A stretch of DNA of 11,141 nt, from positions 1 through 11,141 of the forward strand of contig NZ_JAQLEM010000046.1 in the NCBI RefSeq assembly GCF_028209885.1. Reading direction: 5' to 3'. Origin of the DNA: Collinsella aerofaciens (lineage in GTDB: Bacteria; Actinomycetota; Coriobacteriia; Coriobacteriales; Coriobacteriaceae). The position numbers and the translations under genes were made by a program. The notes below the pieces were generated by a model. That model saw only the letters and a program-made list of their open reading frames with translations, did no database searches and was not told where the DNA came from. Of this stretch, positions 6,201 to 11,141 are shown in pieces; within the stretch, counting starts at the first letter, position 1, and every line of letters starts with the position of its first letter.

Positions 6201-7928
6201 ATGAGGATCTCTAAACTGAGGATTGAGAACTATCGGAATCTCGATGGTGTTGCGATTAGTTTTGACGAGGACGTGACCTATATTGTTGGCGAGAACAATC
6301 TCGGCAAAACGAATGTACTCGACTTGCTCAATACAATCTTCAATCAGGCGACGATTGGCGAAGAGGATTTCGCAGACACCGAAAAGCGTTCAGGTGCTGT
6401 AGTAACTTTAAAGATGGACGAGGACGAGATCGGAATATCGGGGCCCGACATCGATCCTACGACCGGAAACACTATTACCGTCTGCGCCTTTGCCGACGAT
6501 CCGGATTCTCGTATAGAGTTTGTGGCCGAGGAAAGCGGGGAAAAGATTCCCCCTTCTTTTATGAGATCCGTTCACATGTTCAGGTACTCTACTGCATCTT
6601 TCAATAGGGGAGACTTGGCGTTTGACGGTACGCGCGGCGTCGGTAAAGTTCTCGCCAAAGGCATCGCTCTTTACCTAGATAGGGAGGGCAAAGAGGTCTC
6701 CGACTTTCTAGACGGGAATGAGCTCGAAGGTCTGGTTGCAGATCTCGGTACGATTGTCGGTGACGTACCCATCTTGTCATCATATGGCGTGAGGACGGGC
6801 GTCGACTCATCGGATGGCGGAACGCTTGGAAGTTTGGTTACCTTGCTTGATAAGAGGGGCGTTCATTTTAAAAAGGCGGGGGTAGGCTTGCAGTACCTTG
6901 CCATTGCCTCGCTTTCGATAATCGAGAGCATTATGCGACTTTCGCCTAAACGCCTTCAAGAGAGCCTCTGCTCGGATGGCGATGACAAGCGCGTGCTGCA
7001 TGCCGCGCTGGTTTATGACGAACCCGAAGCTCATCTTCACCCATATATGCAAAGACGGCTCTCGAAGAGCTTGCATAGGATTTGCGAAGGGGAGGATGCC
7101 AAGTTCAACGCCCTTCTAAAGGAGTATTTCGGGATTGATTCAATCAAAGCTCAGCTGATCATGGTGACGCATTCGCCAAACATTCTGGCTCGAGGCTATA
7201 AGAACATCGTGCGATTTGGACAGGGCGAAGCTTCTCCAAGGGTCACGTGCGGCAAAGATATTGACCTGTCCGACAAGGTTGAAAAACATCTTATGCTGAA
7301 CTTTGAGTCAATACGAGAGGCCTTTTTCGCGCGGTCTGTTTTGACTTTTGAGGGGCAGACGGAGTCTGGGGCCATTCCGGTGTTCGCTCGCAACCTTGGG
7401 ATGGATCTGGACGATTATGGAGTTGTGCCCATCAGGGCTGGCGGGAAAGAGAACGTAAACCCGATCTGCGAACTTTTGGGCAAATTCGAGATTCCAAATT
7501 ATTCCATTGTCGACAGGGATGCCGAGCTGCCGGAAACTTCTGGGGACCATATAACGACAATTGAACGGGATTTTGAAGCTGAGGTTATTGACGCGTTCTT
7601 CGCTGGCGATAACCAAAGCGCGTTCATAGAACTTCTTGAGTCGACGGATTCTCAGAGGGCAACTTCCATTAAGGGTAATAGTAATGCATTAAATAAAGCC
7701 CGAACTATCTACGATGTTTGTTTGCCGGACTCTGAGTATGATTTTCAGGGACCGGAGTTTGACGGGCAATTCGCCGATACGCCCAAATCGCGTGCGCTTA
7801 TGTATGCATGGCTTTCATCGAATAAAGGTGTCGTGTCTGGCGTCGCCCTTGCAGAAGCTCTTGGTGCCGATGGCGTTCCCGTATGTTACGAAAGCATTAT
7901 TCGCAAGGCCGTGGGGCTCGAATGTTAG
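6201..7928 (+). CDS. gajA: Gabija protein GajA, ATPase-TOPRIM endonuclease
   Basis: GajA is the nuclease of the Gabija anti-phage system. Its ABC/OLD-type ATPase controls a TOPRIM domain that nicks DNA, and in characterised systems it assembles with GajB. The 575 residues match the usual size. The Walker A motif is GENNLGKT (30-37). The signature/Q region lies near KKAGVGLQYLAIASLS (224-239), Walker B is LVYDEPEAHLHP (D273, E274), and the switch histidine is H324 in VTHS. The TOPRIM domain starts with LTFEGQTE (E384) and has DRD at 438-440, so the catalytic acidic residues are present. AGGAGG at 6191-6196 lies four bases before the ATG. The stop overlaps gajB by seven bases. Nothing suggests inactivation. 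OLD family nucleases are the nearest alternative, but the gajB partner settles the call. Confidence 0.94.
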   Translation: MRISKLRIENYRNLDGVAISFDEDVTYIVGENNLGKTNVLDLLNTIFNQATIGEEDFADTEKRSGAVVTLKMDEDEIGISGPDIDPTTGNTITVCAFADDPDSRIEFVAEESGEKIPPSFMRSVHMFRYSTASFNRGDLAFDGTRGVGKVLAKGIALYLDREGKEVSDFLDGNELEGLVADLGTIVGDVPILSSYGVRTGVDSSDGGTLGSLVTLLDKRGVHFKKAGVGLQYLAIASLSIIESIMRLSPKRLQESLCSDGDDKRVLHAALVYDEPEAHLHPYMQRRLSKSLHRICEGEDAKFNALLKEYFGIDSIKAQLIMVTHSPNILARGYKNIVRFGQGEASPRVTCGKDIDLSDKVEKHLMLNFESIREAFFARSVLTFEGQTESGAIPVFARNLGMDLDDYGVVPIRAGGKENVNPICELLGKFEIPNYSIVDRDAELPETSGDHITTIERDFEAEVIDAFFAGDNQSAFIELLESTDSQRATSIKGNSNALNKARTIYDVCLPDSEYDFQGPEFDGQFADTPKSRALMYAWLSSNKGVVSGVALAEALGADGVPVCYESIIRKAVGLEC

Positions 7929-9739
7929 TGAGCCAGACTGACTTGCTGGATAGTGTTAGAGCTGCGATTGAGGCGCGCTGTGGTGGAGATGCATCGCAGC
8001 GCTCCGCGATCTTTTCTCCATCGAAGAGGGTATTCGTAGAGGCGCCGGCAGGATACGGGAAAACCACAGTTATGACTGGGCGGGCTTGCTGGTTACTGGC
8101 ATCTGGCGAAGTTCAGCCGCCAAAAAGGATTTTGGCCCTAACCTTCAGCGTCGCTGCCGCGCGGAGAATGCGTACTGATTTAAGCGCCACTATGTCGGCG
8201 CTTCCTGGTCACGTGGCCAAGCATTTTGAGGACAGCGTCATGGCGACTAATTTCCATGGCTTTGCTTGGGCCCTGCTGCGCAGATATTGGAGATCGCTCT
8301 CGCTCCCGGTAAACGTCGACGAGCTTTCTATGGTTGATGACAACGGAGCCGTTGACGAGCTGATTTCGCGAGGTGTCAGGCTGACCTGGAATGAAAAGAA
8401 TGCCGTTGACGACTTCCTCCGCTTTATGAGAAACGGTCAGGACATGGACTTGAGGCGCGTGATGTTTTCCTTTAATAGGATCGTCAGGGATCGGTTCGTT
8501 CCGAACGGTCTTTTGCCATATTCTGCAATGATTTCCCTTGCAATTGAATTGCTCTCTCATTTTCCCAAGTTAAGGTCCTATCTGTCGGCAGTGTACCCTG
8601 TCGTGCTCGTCGACGAGGCGCAGGACACGAATGCGTTGTGCTATATCTTTCTAAACGGCTTGGTTTCTGATAAATCAGGAATCTGCATGTTCGGTGACCC
8701 TATTCAGCGTGTCTATGGTTTTATTGGCGCAATGGAAGGCTTAAAGGCAAAGGCCACTACCGACCTGTGTCTATCGCCGCTGGAGCTCGAACATAATCAT
8801 AGGTTTTCTGGGGGATCTATTGTTGGGGAGCTTGGTGCTGCGATTCGCTCCCACATGAAGGGTGCCATTGTCAGCGGTACGCCCCGACTTCCCATATTTG
8901 CTGGCGCTGCACAGCAAGACGAAGCGACAGCCATTGTTTCTAAGGTTGCGGCGCTCATCCAAGTCGGTGGCGGGAAGATCGCGATTCTTGTTCGTAAGCG
9001 TGGTGCCCTTGCCGATCTCATTATGAACGAATTGGTTAAGGAGGAGATGCCATACTTCAACGGGCTTTTCTCTGATACAGACCCAGAGTTCATTGAATTC
9101 AATGCGTTTACTTTATCCAGGATTACCGATGCAGCGTTTGGAGAAAAGGGCGTCAGCCGGTCAGCTGCGGACAAAATAATTGACTCCGTCTCTGATGAAC
9201 TGCTGACTGGCTCCAGGAGATTCGAGTATGGGCGGTCCTATGCCATGCTTCTTGGAGCGCTGCGGAAACACCTTAAAACTGACTGCGTCGCGATGGATCC
9301 GTCTGAGCGCTTCGACTATATCGTTAGCATCTTTTCCGAGGGCTCCCTGCGGCGTTTCTCCGATTACCTTGATGCAGATATCTCGATCATGACCATTCAC
9401 TCCGCTAAGGGGCTCGAGTGGGACACTGTTTTCATTCCGGGCGTTACGCGTTTCGATTGGCCTGGAGTGATTTGCTCTCGGTGCGAAAGAGCTGGTATAT
9501 GCTCGCGTTCTGCGTATGGATGCCGGATCGTTGATGCGATGAATATGCCAGACGGGCTTATTGAGGAAATGGGCCTGCTGTACGTCGGCGTCACTCGCGC
9601 CCGCAAAGCGGTATATGTCTCCGCTTCTATGCAGCGCAGGACAAATAACGGGAACTATCAGGTTGCTTGCCCCTCTTGCCTAACGTCTCTTCCGGGTATT
9701 GAACCTGTGAGCTGGTCGGTCATGGACGGAGAGGGGTGA
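7922..9739 (+). CDS. gajB: Gabija protein GajB, UvrD/Rep-type helicase
   Basis: GajB is the superfamily 1A helicase partner of GajA. From ATG 7922, which overlaps the gajA stop, the protein has 605 residues; an upstream ATG at 7883 would lie deep inside gajA and is less likely. Motifs in order are APAGYGKTT (motif I, 41-49), TFSVAAARRM (Ia, from 74), NFHGF (110-114), LVDEAQD (II, 229-235), GDPIQRVYGF (III, 258-267), HNHRFSGG (IV, 291-298), TIHSAKGLEWD (V, 491-501) and YVGVTRARK (VI, 554-562). All catalytic motifs look intact. It seems longer than the roughly 500 residues I recall for the type GajB. An unusual cysteine group (C518, C521, C527, C534, then CPSC at 583-586) lies around motif VI and could bind metal. 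Translation is coupled to gajA. Confidence 0.93.
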   Translation: MLVSQTDLLDSVRAAIEARCGGDASQRSAIFSPSKRVFVEAPAGYGKTTVMTGRACWLLASGEVQPPKRILALTFSVAAARRMRTDLSATMSALPGHVAKHFEDSVMATNFHGFAWALLRRYWRSLSLPVNVDELSMVDDNGAVDELISRGVRLTWNEKNAVDDFLRFMRNGQDMDLRRVMFSFNRIVRDRFVPNGLLPYSAMISLAIELLSHFPKLRSYLSAVYPVVLVDEAQDTNALCYIFLNGLVSDKSGICMFGDPIQRVYGFIGAMEGLKAKATTDLCLSPLELEHNHRFSGGSIVGELGAAIRSHMKGAIVSGTPRLPIFAGAAQQDEATAIVSKVAALIQVGGGKIAILVRKRGALADLIMNELVKEEMPYFNGLFSDTDPEFIEFNAFTLSRITDAAFGEKGVSRSAADKIIDSVSDELLTGSRRFEYGRSYAMLLGALRKHLKTDCVAMDPSERFDYIVSIFSEGSLRRFSDYLDADISIMTIHSAKGLEWDTVFIPGVTRFDWPGVICSRCERAGICSRSAYGCRIVDAMNMPDGLIEEMGLLYVGVTRARKAVYVSASMQRRTNNGNYQVACPSCLTSLPGIEPVSWSVMDGEG

Positions 9740-10148
9740 TTGTCGGCGGGATGGGGCGTGTCTGCTGCTGACGCGAGGTCCGGTTGCGGCTCTTGCTGTG
9801 GTCTCATGGAGTGTGCCCAAGCTGTTCTTTGACTAGAACGGCTTGGGCACTAGCGTTTTGGTGGGATGCGGTGTTTGTTTAATTAGCCACTGTTGAATAT
9901 TGTGAAGCAGCACCGTGGCATTAGCCTAGGCGCCGTGGCCGACATGGGCCCCAATGCCTATTTGCTAACGTCTGGCTTGGCAGCGCTGTTGCATGTTGGC
10001 TTCGCTCATGTTGATGCAGGTCGTATTATGCGCCTCTATCCGCGATGGTTGTATCTTTCCGGACGAAGTGATCGAGCGCCATCACTTTGGGCCTGGATAC
10101 AGTCGTCATGGAGCTGCGCACAAGGCCACTTGATGGATCTTCGGTGCT
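9740..10148. other. Gap between Gabija and KAP fragment
   Basis: About 410 bases lie between the convergent gajB and KAP genes. The left half holds the long hairpin at 9813-9850. The right half has an open frame on the plus strand from TTG 9893 to 10189, encoding 98 residues. That frame has no Shine-Dalgarno site, overlaps the KAP 3' end and has no recognisable motif, so it is not called as a gene. No RNA gene or further repeat is seen. Confidence 0.5.
9813..9850 (+). terminator. Long hairpin terminator after gajB
   Basis: GTGCCCAAGCTGTTCT (9813-9828) pairs with AGAACGGCTTGGGCAC (9835-9850) over 16 bases, with one G-T wobble and a 6-base loop. The tail (TAGCGTTTTGG) has only a short T-run. 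The stem is strong and lies 74 bases past the gajB stop, between converging genes, so it probably ends the Gabija transcript. Confidence 0.75.
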
Positions 10149-11063
10149 CTACAATGGCGGTGCCAGACGCTGATATAGCTGCTGATTGAAAGACATTCTG
10201 GTAAGTTCACTATTGCCCAGTTCTTTGACCCGCGGGTCCCTGTCATTGTTGCCGTATATCAACGCGGATAGATCTTCTACAAAACGCTTGCGTCTATTTT
10301 CAATATCCTGCTTATAGGGAAGCTCATCTTTATTGGCTCCCCATACCGATTCAATCACTTCATCAAGATATTGGATGAAGTGATCGCTGTGTTTCGCAAG
10401 TTCGTAGACAGCTTCGTAGCCAGTACTGGTCTTCATTTCGTGCCAGGCGAGCGGGTCATAGTAAGCGAGAATGTTTACTACAGGAAGCAGACCCTGGTCT
10501 GGGAAATGCTGAACCCTTCCATTCCCAAAGTGCTCCCAGTGGTTAGCAATGTATCTAGATAGATTTGTTATAGAGTCGATAAGCCTGTTGCAGGCTCTTA
10601 GTGAGGCTTGTTTGTAGCCGAGCAAATCGATGGTTATATCCATGAAGGTATATCCATCCATTGTATTGATTCCTTTATACAGAAGGTAATCAGCCGGTTT
10701 TATCGGATTTAGCTCAAGACGTTTGTCGTAGAAGCGCTCGAGGTATTTTCTGCCGTCGAATCTTGGGCCATATACGCCCTGGAGGGAATGTGCAAGCTGC
10801 GTAATGTCGGTCGAATAAACTACAACGATGTTGTCTTGCTGAAACAGCGTTTTTGCTTGTTCGAGTACCTTTATTGCGAATTCGGGCCGGCAGCGGTCGA
10901 GTTCGTCGATAAAGATGATGGCTCGGTCGGCTACCTCGGGAAGATTGGTCTTAATGAGTTCGTCAATTTTGCCTCGAAGTTCTTTCTCATTTTTGTACTG
11001 TTCGAGAAAATCGGTTCCGCTGAAATTTTCAATGACACCATTGATGTCACCGCCATATCCGAT
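10149..11063 (-). pseudogene. KAP-family P-loop NTPase, 5'-truncated
   Basis: The minus-strand frame from about 11063 to the TAG at 10151-10149 encodes about 304 residues. It contains a clear Walker B and following arginine region, IIFIDELDRCRPEFA (encoded at 10919-10875), then VVVYSTDITQLAHSL and FDGRKYLERFYDKRLEL, the pattern of KAP ATPases. KAP proteins are membrane-associated or phage-exclusion NTPases (PifA of F plasmid is one). The N-terminal third, with Walker A and the usual inserted membrane helices, is absent. The frame meets a stop at 11102-11100, and its first in-frame ATG is far inside, at 10661. The break coincides with a probable IS256-type end, so the gene was most likely cut by insertion. 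It might instead be a deletion; loss of NTPase activity is expected either way. Confidence 0.8.
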
Positions 11064-11141
11064 AGATCGCGTCGAAAATGTTGGTGTAAGGGCGGCGCCC
11101 TAGCGCCCGTTTAACGAAGAACGGCCTTCGTCCTAGAATCT
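11064..11141. mobile_element. Probable end of a second IS256-type element (partial)
   Basis: Read inward from 11065, GATCGCGTCGAAAATG followed by TTGGTGTAAG resembles the IS256-type terminus. It shares about 13 of 25 positions with the left end of the relic at 2284, including the CGTC core, and the GTGTAA block is common in this family. KAP homology stops here. A small hairpin (CGAAG-CTTCG) lies within the last bases. The element would extend beyond the window. No transposase sequence can be seen, so the call rests on the terminus and the abrupt break in the KAP gene. Confidence 0.45.

Noticed and set aside
9893..10189. 98-codon open frame on the plus strand between gajB and the KAP fragment
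   Set aside because: It starts with TTG, has no ribosome-binding site, overlaps the 3' end of the KAP gene and shows no recognisable motif.

Overview
The window is a bacterial accessory region that reads as a phage-defence island with insertion-sequence debris. Protein-coding stretches carry Shine-Dalgarno sites and short overlaps typical of bacteria. The IS256-type transposase remnant, the G+C-rich first 77 bases and the relatively A+T-rich accessory genes suggest a moderately G+C-rich host such as a gut actinobacterium of the Coriobacteriia (Collinsella/Eggerthella-like). That host call is tentative, because no marker gene is present.

Layout from left to right. (1) The last 24 codons of an unidentified gene, closed by a hairpin terminator (84-121). 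(2) A two-gene overlapping unit (140-1976): a two-helix membrane protein with a GAF-like cytoplasmic domain, then a two-helix membrane protein with a probable beta-sandwich domain. Neither is recognised as a named defence system. (3) About 1.2 kb without an intact gene (1977-3172), holding an internally deleted IS256-family element and copy A of a 110-bp repeat. (4) A single-gene unit (3173-4171): a membrane-anchored coiled-coil/TPR-like protein with a C-terminal NPCBM-like jelly-roll, followed by a strong terminator. (5) A roughly 600-bp leader region with hairpins and copy B of the repeat, leading into a PD-(D/E)XK nuclease gene that is split by a one-base frameshift (4782-6040). (6) A clear Gabija operon, gajA (6201-7928) and gajB (7922-9739), preceded by an operator-like dyad and followed by a long hairpin terminator. 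(7) On the opposite strand, the 3' part of a KAP-family P-loop NTPase gene (10149-11063) that has lost its Walker A end. The break coincides with what looks like the terminus of a second IS256-type element running off the window.

Gabija is the only system that can be named with confidence: GajA is an OLD-type ATPase-TOPRIM nuclease and GajB a UvrD/Rep-type helicase. The nuclease just upstream, the membrane-protein pair and the KAP NTPase fragment fit the usual content of defence islands but are not assigned to known systems. The most unusual structural feature is the gapless 110-bp direct repeat. It lies upstream of two unrelated cargo units and could be a shared regulatory leader, a cargo-exchange boundary or a structured RNA.
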